Positions 8,670-16,780 are shown, numbered from the stretch's first letter. The stretch: 37,347 nucleotides of DNA from an uncultured Clostridia bacterium (GCA_947168445.1 CAMVLW010000013.1:1-37347), one strand, 5' to 3'. Numbers and translations: made by a program. The notes: generated from the letters alone by a model not told the origin.

Positions 8670-11600
8670 ATGAAAACATCTGTGAAAATTGTTTCTTCTG
8701 TTCTTGCGGTATGTATGCTGGCTTCCACAAGCGTGATGGCAGGCTTTGCGGCGGAGACCGACGGTGCTGTCGGCGCGACCGACCGCAACGTTGCGGCTGT
8801 TGAAGCGCTTGACGCGGAATATGCATACGCAGGCAACGACCTCGGCGCGACCTATTACAAGGATCACACCGCGTTCAAGGTTTGGTCACCGACCGCAACA
8901 GAAGTAACACTCAACCGTTATGCCACGGGTTCCGATTCCGAACCCGGCGCTGCCAAGCTCGGCACCGTCGCAATGGAAAAGCTCATGGAAAACGACAAAT
9001 GGACAGGCGTTTGGACAACCACCGTTGAAGGTGACTTGGTCAACACCTACTACACCTACACCATCACCTCCGCTCATCCCTACAGCGGAGAAATGCAGAC
9101 AGCGGAAACGCAGGACGTTTACTCGGTTGCCACCGGCGTTAACGGCAAGCGCTCCATGATTTGCGACCTCAGCAACACCAACCCCGAGGGCTGGGAGAGC
9201 GACAAGCACGTGCTCAATGACACACAGGCGGAGTGCACCGTTTGGGAGGTTCACGTAAAGGACTTCTCATGGGATTCCGCTTCCGGCGTCAGCGACGCAA
9301 ACAGAGGTAAGTACCTCGCATTCACCGAGAACGGCACCACCCTCAACAACGAGGGCAAGTATGCCACCATGATTGATTATCTCAAAAATCTCGGCATCAA
9401 CACCGTTCAAATCAACCCCTTCTACGATTTCGGCTCCGTAGACGAGGCGGGCACGGCTGACCAGTTCAACTGGGGCTACGACCCGGTCAACTACAATGTT
9501 CCCGAGGGCTCCTATTCCTCGAACCCCTACGACGGCAATGTGCGCATCAAAGAGTGCAAGCAGATGATTCAGGCGCTGCACAACGCGGGCTTCTCCGTTG
9601 TTATGGACGTTGTTTACAACCACACCTATTCCAACCACAAGGACTATTCTCCCTTCCAGGGCACGGTTCCGGATTATTACTTCAGAAAGTATTATGACGC
9701 CGCGAACGACATGGATATGTTCTCCAACGGCTCCGGATGCGGCAACGACGTTGCCACCGAGCGCGCTATGGTGAACAAGTACATCGTTGAGTCCTGCCGC
9801 TATTGGGTAGACGAGTTCCACGTTGACGGCTTCCGTTTTGACCTGATGGGTCTGATGGACGTCGGCGTTATGAACGATATTCGCGCCAATCTTGACGAGG
9901 TTGACCCGCGCATCTCTATCTGGGGCGAGGGCTGGACGCTGTCCACACACTCTGCCGGCACTGACTTCAAGGGCAACAGGGCATATCTGGCGGTTCAGAG
10001 CAACGCCAAGAGAGTCAGCAGCAGAATCGGCTTCTTCAACGACGCGGTGCGCGACGGCATGAAGGGCTCTGTTTTCCACGCGGACGAAACAGGCTTTATC
10101 TCCGGCAACGGTTCTCTCGAGGGCATCAAGTCCGTCAAGGCTGCCGTTTACGGCAACAGCCGCACCGATTATAAATCCGGCTGGACGTCCGTAGCGCCTG
10201 AGCAGAGCGTCAACTACGCCGCCTGCCACGACAACCACACCCTCTATGACCGCCTTGCAAACTCTCTGACTCACGTCGGCATCAAGTCCGGCGACCCGCT
10301 CTACGGCGAGAGAAACGAGCAGGCGCTTGAGGCGAACCGCCTTGCCGCGGGCATCATCTACACCGCTCAGGGTATTCCCTTTATCCTCGCGGGCGAGGAA
10401 TTCGCACGCACCAAGTACGGCAACGAAAACAGCTACAACGCTCCCGCCGACCTCAACAAGCTTGATTGGAGCAGAACCGTTGAGTACAGCGATTTGGTTG
10501 CGTACTACAAGGGCTTAATGAACATCAGAAAGAACTTCACTCCGCTGACTGCGGCAACGAAGGATTATCAGAATAATATCAAGTTCACCAACCTTTTCAG
10601 CAACCAGAGCACCATCGTTACTTACTGCATCACCAACGATCAGGAGAACGAGTGGAACAAGATGCTGGTCATTCACAATGCATCTGCCAGACAGCAGACC
10701 GTTACCCTCGCCACTACCTTCGACACCGAGATTAACGATTCCTTCGAGTGGGTTGTTCTCGCAAAGGGTGACCGCGCAGGCTTGACCCCGATTGAAACCG
10801 TTACCGGCAGGAAGATTACCGTTCCCGCAAACTCAACCCTGATCGCGGTTGACAAGGCGGGCTTTGAAAAGGCGGCGATCACCGATCCCGTCAAAGGCTC
10901 CGTTACGGTTCAGTCTGTTGACAAGAGCGGCAAAAAGATTTCCGGCGTTGCCGACATCCACCTTTACGGCGAAGTGGGCAAGAACTATCAGACCTTCCCG
11001 TCGGCGGCTGTATCCGAAGCATATCTCCTTGACCACATTGACGGTCAGGTAGAAGGCAATTACACCGAGAGCCCCATCACTGTAAAGTACGTTTACCGTG
11101 ACGCGGCAAAAGTGGAAGTGAAGTACGTTCACGAGGACGGCACCCAGCTTTCCGATCCCGTTACCCTCTACGGCGCACCCGGCGAAGGCTACGAAGCACC
11201 CGAAGCAACCGACATTCCGAGAAAGTACATGCTCAAGGAAGTGCAGGGCGCAACCACAGGACAGTTTACCGAAGCCAACCAGACCGTTACTTATGTATAT
11301 AAGAACGCGATGGAAGTTGTCGTGAACTACCGCTACACCGACGGCACCGAGCTTGCTCCCTCCGTCACCCTGTACGGCGAGCCCGGCGATCCCTATGAGG
11401 CGCCGATGGCTGACACCATCCACGAAAAGTACATGTTCAAAGAGGTTCAGGGCGCTCCCGCAGAAGGCAAATTCGCCAACGAAACCCTCACCGTGAACTA
11501 CATCTACACCGATTATGTTCCCGAATCCATCCGTCTGTACGGCGACGTTAACGGCGACGGCAAAATCAGCATTGAGGACGCCACCGAGTTGCAGATGATT

Positions 11601-12326
11601 CTCGCGGAGTTTAAGACCGCCAGCGATGAGCGCAAGGCGCAGCTTGACTTCAACTACGACGGCGTTACCAACATCAACGACGTCACCATGCTCCAGAGAT
11701 ACCTCGCGGAGTACAACATCTCCCAGGCGAAGGTGACCGTTAACTATTACCTCGCAGACGGCTCCAAGCTGTTTGATTCCGTTTCCTTCATGGACAACGT
11801 AGGCGACGATTTGGCGGCTCCCGCACTCTCCAAGCTGGGCTATGACCTCGACACCACCAAGCTGCCCGCCGTTGAGGGCAAAAAGGTTGTTCTCAAGAAC
11901 GAGAACGTGGTTGACTACTACTATGTTGAGAGCAAGAACCCGACTGTTACCCTCCACCTCAAGCACAGCAATCCCAACGAATTCTGGGGCGCTGACAATG
12001 CCGACATGAAGCTGTGGATTTGGAACAGCGAGAACTATGCAGGCGGCACCTGGCCGGGCGCTGCAGGCACCTACAACGCGGCAACAGGCTGGTATGATTA
12101 CAGCTTCGACTTCAACTTTGACAAGGAGAAGGCGATGACCTACAACCTGATTGTTTCCAACGCAGGCAACCCGCAGACCAAAGACCTCAACAAGTTCACC
12201 GGCAAGGATCTCTGGATTGTTGTCAACGACGACAAGGTTGAAAACCAGACCAACTTCCTTACCATCTATTCCGCAAATCCCGATTTGGTTCCCGAACCCG
12301 AAATGTTCCTCGCAAATTTCGGATGA
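8670..12326 (+). CDS. Secreted dockerin-bearing type I pullulanase with starch-binding module (amylosome-type)
   Basis: 1218 residues with a perfect AGGAGG site and a signal peptide (about 1-28). The N-terminal module and GH13 barrel resemble the upstream gene: NWGYDPVNYNVPEGSYS, D391 in GFRFDLMG, E420 in WGEGW, H520-D521 in ACHDN. Three MucBP-like repeats (about 744-950) precede a dockerin at about 957-1016, with paired calcium-loop motifs GDVNGDGKISIEDATELQ and DFNYDGVTNINDVTMLQ. Then come a fourth MucBP-like repeat (about 1018-1088) and a C-terminal module (about 1090-1218) with KLWIWNSENYAGGTWPGA, resembling CBM26. The dockerin implies docking onto a cohesin protein not present here, as in the R. 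bromii amylosome. No membrane anchor. It is probably co-expressed with the upstream gene; the 87-bp gap has no clear terminator. Confidence 0.93.
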   Translation: MKTSVKIVSSVLAVCMLASTSVMAGFAAETDGAVGATDRNVAAVEALDAEYAYAGNDLGATYYKDHTAFKVWSPTATEVTLNRYATGSDSEPGAAKLGTVAMEKLMENDKWTGVWTTTVEGDLVNTYYTYTITSAHPYSGEMQTAETQDVYSVATGVNGKRSMICDLSNTNPEGWESDKHVLNDTQAECTVWEVHVKDFSWDSASGVSDANRGKYLAFTENGTTLNNEGKYATMIDYLKNLGINTVQINPFYDFGSVDEAGTADQFNWGYDPVNYNVPEGSYSSNPYDGNVRIKECKQMIQALHNAGFSVVMDVVYNHTYSNHKDYSPFQGTVPDYYFRKYYDAANDMDMFSNGSGCGNDVATERAMVNKYIVESCRYWVDEFHVDGFRFDLMGLMDVGVMNDIRANLDEVDPRISIWGEGWTLSTHSAGTDFKGNRAYLAVQSNAKRVSSRIGFFNDAVRDGMKGSVFHADETGFISGNGSLEGIKSVKAAVYGNSRTDYKSGWTSVAPEQSVNYAACHDNHTLYDRLANSLTHVGIKSGDPLYGERNEQALEANRLAAGIIYTAQGIPFILAGEEFARTKYGNENSYNAPADLNKLDWSRTVEYSDLVAYYKGLMNIRKNFTPLTAATKDYQNNIKFTNLFSNQSTIVTYCITNDQENEWNKMLVIHNASARQQTVTLATTFDTEINDSFEWVVLAKGDRAGLTPIETVTGRKITVPANSTLIAVDKAGFEKAAITDPVKGSVTVQSVDKSGKKISGVADIHLYGEVGKNYQTFPSAAVSEAYLLDHIDGQVEGNYTESPITVKYVYRDAAKVEVKYVHEDGTQLSDPVTLYGAPGEGYEAPEATDIPRKYMLKEVQGATTGQFTEANQTVTYVYKNAMEVVVNYRYTDGTELAPSVTLYGEPGDPYEAPMADTIHEKYMFKEVQGAPAEGKFANETLTVNYIYTDYVPESIRLYGDVNGDGKISIEDATELQMILAEFKTASDERKAQLDFNYDGVTNINDVTMLQRYLAEYNISQAKVTVNYYLADGSKLFDSVSFMDNVGDDLAAPALSKLGYDLDTTKLPAVEGKKVVLKNENVVDYYYVESKNPTVTLHLKHSNPNEFWGADNADMKLWIWNSENYAGGTWPGAAGTYNAATGWYDYSFDFNFDKEKAMTYNLIVSNAGNPQTKDLNKFTGKDLWIVVNDDKVENQTNFLTIYSANPDLVPEPEMFLANFG

Positions 12327-12368
12327 TTTGCAGATAAAGCAGCATTTGAAATAACATTATGAAATAAA

Positions 12369-12408
12369 AGCACCCTGAGGGCAGCAGCTGCTCTCAGGGT
12401 GCTTTTTG
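12369..12408 (+). terminator. Strong terminator after the pullulanase pair
   Basis: Eleven-base perfect stem AGCACCCTGAG (12369-12379) with CTCAGGGTGCT (12393-12403), followed by a T-rich tail. Confidence 0.92.
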
Positions 12409-12430
12409 ATTTGCGAATTGTTCGCATTTT
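12408..12430 (+). promoter_or_regulatory. Putative Zur-type operator 1, upstream of the -35
   Basis: The core is a perfect inverted repeat TGCGAA, TTG, TTCGCA at 12412-12426, directly upstream of the -35 hexamer. It shares the TGCRAA-N3-TTYGCA pattern with operator 2. Confidence 0.6.
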
Positions 12431-12432
12431 TC

Positions 12433-12461
12433 TTGACAAATGCCAACCACTTTGCTATAAT
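12433..12461 (+). promoter_or_regulatory. Consensus promoter of the zinc operon
   Basis: Perfect TTGACA (12433-12438), 17-bp spacer, perfect TATAAT (12456-12461). A promoter this strong fits a gene set held off by a repressor. Confidence 0.9.
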
Positions 12462-12484
12462 AATTTGCGAATGATTTGCAAATT
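12462..12484 (+). promoter_or_regulatory. Putative Zur-type operator 2, at the transcription start
   Basis: A 23-bp palindrome centred on G12473: left arm AATTTGCGAAT, right arm ATTTGCAAATT, matching at 10 of 11 positions. It begins right after the -10 box and would block initiation when bound. Confidence 0.68.
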
Positions 12485-12498
12485 AGGAGGCGTGCGCT

Positions 12499-12894
12499 TT
12501 GTCAAAATACATGACCAAGCAAAGAAAGGCAATGCTCTCGTTTTTGTCCCTTCACGCGGACGAAACGCTGTCCGCCAAGCAGCTAGAGGCGGCGCTGAGC
12601 AGCGAGGGCGTCAGCATCAGCGCGGTTTACCGCAATCTTGCCGAGCTGGAAAAGGAAGGCAAGGTGCGGCGCGTGAACCAAAGCGGCAGCCGCGAGGTGT
12701 TTTATCAGTACACCGACGGCGCGCACTGCAAGGAATGTCTGCACCTCTCCTGTGAAAAATGCGGCAAAACCTACCACATGAACAGCGAGGTGGCGCAAAT
12801 GCTGGTGCAAAACCTCGCGCAGAGCGATGAATTCGCTATTGACAAGGCGAGCACCGTGCTTTACGGTGTGTGCAGGGAGTGCCGGGATAAGTGA
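12499..12894 (+). CDS. zur: Fur-family metal-responsive repressor, probably Zur
   Basis: 131 residues. TTG start at 12499 with AGGAGG eight bases upstream. The N-terminal winged helix (about residues 1-75) has KQRKAMLSFLSLH and ISAVYRNLAELEKEGKVRRV, the Fur-family DNA-recognition segment. The C-terminal dimerisation domain has GAHCKECLHLSCEKCG and the end motif GVCRECRDK, giving the paired CxxC structural zinc site. Because it leads an operon of zinc-type ABC transporter genes (znuA starts 7 bp after its stop), I call it Zur rather than Fur or PerR. The two palindromes around its promoter suggest autorepression of the whole operon. Metal specificity is inferred from context. Confidence 0.85.
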   Translation: MSKYMTKQRKAMLSFLSLHADETLSAKQLEAALSSEGVSISAVYRNLAELEKEGKVRRVNQSGSREVFYQYTDGAHCKECLHLSCEKCGKTYHMNSEVAQMLVQNLAQSDEFAIDKASTVLYGVCRECRDK

Positions 12895-12901
12895 GGGTAT
12901 T

Positions 12902-13852
12902 ATGAAAAAAATATTAGCATTACTGCTGTCGCTGGCGTTGGCGCTGTCTGTTTTTGCGGGCTGCGCGGGAACAGCGAAAAACAGCGGAAAATATAAGATT
13001 ATCGCAACGATTTTCCCGGTCTATGACTGGATTAAAAACATCACCAAGGACGCGGAAAATGTGGAGGTCTCGCTGCTGGTGCAAAGCGGCGTCGATATGC
13101 ACAGCTTCCAGCCCACAGCGGAGGATATTGTCAATATTTCCGGCTGCGACATGTTTGTTTATGTCGGCGGCGAGTCCGACAGTTGGGTTGACGACGCGCT
13201 CAAAACCGCCGTCAATAAGAACTTAACCCCGGTCAACCTGCTCGAAGCCCTCGGCTCCGCCGCTAAGGAAGAGGAAGTTGTTGAGGGTATGGAAGCAGAA
13301 GAAGAGGAAGAAGAGAGCGACAAAATCGAATACGACGAGCATGTGTGGCTGTCGCTGAAAAACGCGCAGTCGCTCTGCAAAACCATATCGGGCACGCTTG
13401 CGGAAAAGAACGCCGTGAACAAGGCGGTTTATGAAAAGAACACCGAAAGCTATTTGTCCTCGCTCGGTGCGCTCGACGGCAAGTATGCCGAAGCGGTGAA
13501 AAACGCGAAAAACAACACGCTGATTTTTGCCGACCGCTTTCCGTTCCGCTATCTCACCGACGATTACAGCCTGAAATACTACGCCGCGTTCACCGGCTGC
13601 TCCGCCGAGAGCGAAGCGAGCTTTAAAACGCTGGTGTTTCTCGCGGACAAGCTCGACAGCTTGCAGATGAACAAGCTGCTCACGATTGACGGCTCCGACC
13701 AAAAAATCGCCAAGGCGGTTATCGACACCGCCAAAACAAAGGACGTCACCATTCTCACCCTCAATTCCATGCAGTCGGCAATGGGGGAGAGCGACACCTA
13801 TCTTTCCGTGATGGAAAGCAATCTCGGAGTGCTCAAGGAAGCGCTCAACTAA
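12902..13852 (+). CDS. znuA: Zinc ABC transporter substrate-binding lipoprotein (ZnuA/AdcA-like)
   Basis: 316 residues from ATG 12902. A lipoprotein signal ends at C21 (VFAGC). It is a cluster A-I metal-binding protein: IIATIFPVYDW start, H67 in GVDMHSFQPT, and H147 in YDEHVWLS. The loop before H147 (about residues 123-146) is very acidic, where ZnuA proteins often have a His-rich loop. The third ligand region reads FADRFPFRYL, with Arg where most ZnuA proteins have His. D263 in TIDGSD may be a ligand. It lies in the putative Zur operon, followed after 10 bp by the ATPase gene. Zinc is the likely substrate; manganese cannot be excluded. Confidence 0.87.
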   Translation: MKKILALLLSLALALSVFAGCAGTAKNSGKYKIIATIFPVYDWIKNITKDAENVEVSLLVQSGVDMHSFQPTAEDIVNISGCDMFVYVGGESDSWVDDALKTAVNKNLTPVNLLEALGSAAKEEEVVEGMEAEEEEEESDKIEYDEHVWLSLKNAQSLCKTISGTLAEKNAVNKAVYEKNTESYLSSLGALDGKYAEAVKNAKNNTLIFADRFPFRYLTDDYSLKYYAAFTGCSAESEASFKTLVFLADKLDSLQMNKLLTIDGSDQKIAKAVIDTAKTKDVTILTLNSMQSAMGESDTYLSVMESNLGVLKEALN

Positions 13853-13862
13853 GGAGACACAC

Positions 13863-14570
13863 ATGGCACAGCTAACCTGCAGCGACCTGACCCTCGGCTA
13901 TGAGGGTCAGAAAATACTTTCTCACCTCAGCTTTTCGGTGAACAAGGGCGATTACCTTTGTATTCTCGGAGAAAACGGTTCGGGAAAAACCACGCTGATG
14001 AAAACCATTCTCGGGCTGCGCAAGCCCATGAGCGGCACGATTTCTGTAGGCGACGGACTCAGCCGCACCGAAATCGGCTATCTGCCGCAGCAAACCTCTA
14101 TTCAGCGCGATTTTCCCGCGTCGGTCAGAGAGATTGTGATTTCGGGCTTTCAGTCAAGACTCGGTTTTCGTCCGTTTTACAATAAAACAGAAAAGAAAAT
14201 GGCGGAGCAGAACATGGAACTGATGGGCATTTCCCACCTTAAAAAGCGCTGTTACCGCGAATTGTCCGGCGGTCAGCAGCAGCGTGTTTTGCTGGCGAGA
14301 GCGCTTTGCGCCACGCAGAAAATGCTTTTGCTCGACGAGCCTGTCGCGGGTCTTGACCCCAAGGTGACAGAGGAAATGTATGAGTTGATTGCCCGCCTCA
14401 ACCGCGAACGCGGCATCACCGTTATGATGATTTCGCATGACATTGAAGCGGCAATGCAGTATGCCACGCACATTCTGCATATCGGCAAGGAGATTTTCTT
14501 CGGCACCCGCACCAAATATCTGCAATACGTCGCGGAAAAGCGGAAGGAGGGCAAGCATGGAATTATTTGA
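13863..14570 (+). CDS. znuC: Zinc ABC transporter ATP-binding protein
   Basis: 235 residues, normal for this class. It powers metal import through ZnuB. Walker A is GENGSGKTT (about residues 37-45), the Q-loop is in YLPQQTSIQRDFP, the ABC signature is LSGGQQQRVLLARAL, Walker B is MLLLDEPVAGLDP, and the switch His is in MISHDIE. ATG 13863 follows AAGGAG. Its 3' end overlaps znuB by 14 bp, suggesting coupled translation. Confidence 0.93.
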   Translation: MAQLTCSDLTLGYEGQKILSHLSFSVNKGDYLCILGENGSGKTTLMKTILGLRKPMSGTISVGDGLSRTEIGYLPQQTSIQRDFPASVREIVISGFQSRLGFRPFYNKTEKKMAEQNMELMGISHLKKRCYRELSGGQQQRVLLARALCATQKMLLLDEPVAGLDPKVTEEMYELIARLNRERGITVMMISHDIEAAMQYATHILHIGKEIFFGTRTKYLQYVAEKRKEGKHGII

Positions 14571-15447
14571 AACGCTCGCTTATTACTTTCAGTTTCCCGC
14601 TGTGCGCTACGCGCTGATTGTCGGCGTTCTGGTGGCGCTGTGCTCCTCGCTGCTCGGCGTTACGCTGGTGCTCAAGCGCTTTTCGTTTATCGGCGACGGG
14701 CTTTCTCACGTGGCGTTCGGCGCAATGGCGGTTGCCACCCTCACCGGCGGTATTCTCACGCAGTTTAAGCCGGTGCTCGATTCCACCAACAACATGATTA
14801 TCATCATGCCGATTACGATTGTCGCGGCGGTGCTGCTTTTGCGGACAGGAAAAAATGCGAAGGTCAAGGGCGACGCGGCGATTGCCATGATTTCCGTCGG
14901 CGCCTTGGCGCTGGGCTATCTGCTGATGAACCTCAGCGTTTTTCCGAAATCCTCCAACATTTCGGGCGACGTCTGCTCCACGCTCTTCGGCTCGCTCTCG
15001 ATTCTCACGCTCACCCAAACCGAGGTCAATATCTGCATTGCGGTGTCTGTTGTCGTGATTGCGGTGTTCATTTTGTTCTACAACAAAATCTTTTCCGTCA
15101 CCTTTGACGAGGATTTTGCCCGCGCCACCGACAGCAAAGCGGGGGCTTACAACCTGTTAATCGCGATTATTATCGCTGTCATCATTGTCATTTCAATGAA
15201 TCTTGTCGGTTCGCTGCTGATTTCCGCGCTGATTATTTTCCCGGCGCTCTCGGCAATGCGCGTGCTCAAAAGCTTCAAGGCGGTCACAATTTGCTCCGCC
15301 TGCCTGTCGGTATTCTGCGCGACGCTGGGAATTTTGGTTTCCATTTTGTTCAGCACCCCGGTCGGCTCCACCATTGTTGCGGTGGACATCGCCGCGTTCG
15401 GCGTGTTCTGCCTGATTGGCGCTGTCAAAGGAGGTTCAAAAGCATGA
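14557..15447 (+). CDS. znuB: Zinc ABC transporter permease
   Basis: 296 residues from ATG 14557, which has AAGGAGG upstream inside the end of znuC. A polytopic membrane protein of the ABC-3 family with roughly eight hydrophobic segments. Family features include the early segment GVTLVLKRFSFIGDGLSHVAFGA and a late segment NLVGSLLISALIIFPALSAM. It forms the inner-membrane channel with ZnuC as ATPase and ZnuA as the zinc-delivery lipoprotein. The stop overlaps the next start as ATGA. Confidence 0.92.
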   Translation: MELFETLAYYFQFPAVRYALIVGVLVALCSSLLGVTLVLKRFSFIGDGLSHVAFGAMAVATLTGGILTQFKPVLDSTNNMIIIMPITIVAAVLLLRTGKNAKVKGDAAIAMISVGALALGYLLMNLSVFPKSSNISGDVCSTLFGSLSILTLTQTEVNICIAVSVVVIAVFILFYNKIFSVTFDEDFARATDSKAGAYNLLIAIIIAVIIVISMNLVGSLLISALIIFPALSAMRVLKSFKAVTICSACLSVFCATLGILVSILFSTPVGSTIVAVDIAAFGVFCLIGAVKGGSKA

Positions 15448-15965
15448 AAAAAGCGCTTGTGTTATTGATAACAACGCTCATTTTCGCGGGCTGCGGCGCG
15501 CAAACCACCGAAAACAAGGCGGCGCAAACGAGCAAGCAGACCATCAATGACATTCTAGCCGAGCAGCAGGCGCAGACAACCACCGCTGCGCCCAAGGTCG
15601 ATTATCCCGCGCTCGATTACACCGCCGAGGTCGATTTAACCGTCCTCAACAGCAACATGGTGTATTCCACTGTTTACGCCATGGTGACGGCGCCGCAGGA
15701 CTATCTCGGCAAAACCGTCAAGGCGAGCGGCACCTTTGACGTTTACACTGAGCCCGAAACAGGAAAGATGTATTACGCCTGCATTATCGCGGACGCAACG
15801 GCGTGCTGTTCGCAGGGCTTGGAGTTTGCGTGGAAGGGCGACCATTCCTATCCTGCCGATTACCCCAAGGTAGGCGACGTGATTACCATCGGCGGCGAGT
15901 TCGAAACCTATCAGGAAGGACAAGCCACCTATTGCCGCCTGAAAAACGCCGAGCTCGCGTCTTGA
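15444..15965 (+). CDS. Uncharacterised lipoprotein of the zinc operon
   Basis: 173 residues, start ATG 15444 in a 4-bp overlap with znuB and GGAGG just upstream. A lipobox (IFAGC, Cys at about 17) is followed by a Gln/Thr-rich linker (about 25-55). The domain has alternating strands (YLGKTVKASGTFDVY; VGDVITIGGEFETY), which suggests a small OB-like barrel, around the motif DATACCSQGLEFAW. The CC motif resembles the Cys pair in the C-terminal domain of YcgQ-type proteins (DUF1980), another metal-linked family; this is a weak likeness. Position suggests an accessory role in zinc capture at the membrane. It is the last gene of the operon, and its stop codon lies inside the -35 of the next promoter. 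Confidence 0.75.
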   Translation: MKKALVLLITTLIFAGCGAQTTENKAAQTSKQTINDILAEQQAQTTTAAPKVDYPALDYTAEVDLTVLNSNMVYSTVYAMVTAPQDYLGKTVKASGTFDVYTEPETGKMYYACIIADATACCSQGLEFAWKGDHSYPADYPKVGDVITIGGEFETYQEGQATYCRLKNAELAS

Positions 15966-15990
15966 CAAGTTCGGAAAAATCATATATCAT
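15962..15990 (+). promoter_or_regulatory. Promoter of pnuC
   Basis: Perfect TTGACA at 15962-15967 and TATCAT at 15985-15990, spacer 17 bp. The TGA stop of the preceding lipoprotein gene is inside the -35 hexamer. A start near 15997 would leave a leader of roughly 100 nt. Confidence 0.72.
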
Positions 15991-16015
15991 ATATAGAAAC
16001 TGCCACCGGGTAGAA

Positions 16016-16081
16016 GAATGTAAGAAAAGCATTCGTTTTCACAGCGTTAGGTCTTTGAAGCTGTGAAGCGAATGCTTTTTT
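16016..16081 (+). promoter_or_regulatory. Attenuator-like leader of pnuC (terminator with alternative hairpin)
   Basis: The terminator pairs 16025-16045 (AAAAGCATTCG, TTTTCACAGC) with 16060-16079 (GCTGTGAA, GCGAATGCTTTT), with one small bulge, and runs into T16076-16081. It ends only about 13 nt before the pnuC start, so it can only act on pnuC itself. GAATG at 16016-16020 can instead pair with CATTC at 16030-16034, disrupting the terminator's left arm: an antiterminator arrangement. The ligand-sensing part would lie in about 15997-16015, which is short. I do not recognise it as a known riboswitch class. Confidence 0.6.
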
Positions 16082-16093
16082 GATGGAGAAAAT

Positions 16094-16780
16094 ATGAAAT
16101 TATTGCGTTATTTTACAACAACCGAAAAAATCATCTGGTGCGTTTCGGTGGTGTGCATCATCGCGGCGTTTGTGCTGTTTGACCGCCAAAACCGGCTGAA
16201 TCTGATTTCGTCGCTCGTCGGCGTGACCTACATCATTATTAACGCAAAGGGCAACCCGCTTGGGCAGGTGCTCGGCTTGGTGTTCTGCGTGGGCTACGGC
16301 TTGATTTCGCTCGGCTTCGGCTATTACGGCGAAATGGTGACCTATCTCGGCATGACCGCTCCCATGGCGGTTTGGTCGCTGATTTCGTGGCTGCGCCATC
16401 CGTTTAAGGGCAACAGGGCAGAGGTGGAGGTCAGCACGCTGAAGCCGGGCAAAATCGTCCTCGCGTTTGTGCTCAGCGGCGTGGTGACGGTGGTGTTTTA
16501 CTTCATTCTCAAAGCGCTCAACACCGCCAATCTGATTCCCGGCACCCTGTCTGTGTTCACCAGCTTTCTCGCGGTGTTCCTCTCCGCCTGCCGCAGCGAG
16601 TGGTTTTCGCTCGCCTACGCCGCCAACGACATTGTGCTGATTGTGCTGTGGGGGCTTGCTGCGGCGGAGAATCCGTCGTATATTTCACTTGTCGTCTGCT
16701 TTTCAATGTTCCTGCTTAACGACGTCTACGCCTTCATCAGCTGGCGCAGGCTGCGGAAAAAGCAAAGCGGCTCAGTATGA
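16094..16780 (+). CDS. pnuC: PnuC-family nicotinamide riboside/vitamin transporter
   Basis: 228 residues with about seven hydrophobic segments, the usual size and layout of PnuC. The family-like stretch SSLVGVTYIIINAKGNPLGQ and the late segment FSLAYAANDIVLIVLWGLA contain the Asn/Trp-rich transport motifs. PnuC proteins move nicotinamide riboside down its gradient; relatives (PnuT, PnuX) carry thiamine or riboflavin, so the substrate is not fixed by sequence. GGAG precedes ATG 16094. It has its own promoter and the attenuator-like leader described above. Its last 9 bp overlap, tail to tail, the end of the minus-strand MocR gene. Confidence 0.87.
   Translation: MKLLRYFTTTEKIIWCVSVVCIIAAFVLFDRQNRLNLISSLVGVTYIIINAKGNPLGQVLGLVFCVGYGLISLGFGYYGEMVTYLGMTAPMAVWSLISWLRHPFKGNRAEVEVSTLKPGKIVLAFVLSGVVTVVFYFILKALNTANLIPGTLSVFTSFLAVFLSACRSEWFSLAYAANDIVLIVLWGLAAAENPSYISLVVCFSMFLLNDVYAFISWRRLRKKQSGSV

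Noticed and set aside
10833-11966. Long antisense open frame (377 codons) opposite the second pullulanase
   Set aside because: It mirrors GC-biased codons of a clearly conserved gene, has low-complexity Val/Gly/Asn content and no family features. The same holds for other long antisense frames (for example 9267-10274, 26741-27838, 4415-5209).
15990-16080. TPP, preQ1, fluoride or ZTP riboswitch upstream of pnuC
   Set aside because: CAGCGTTAGG faintly recalls part of the TPP core, but it lies within the terminator hairpin and the remaining motifs are missing. No other class fits.
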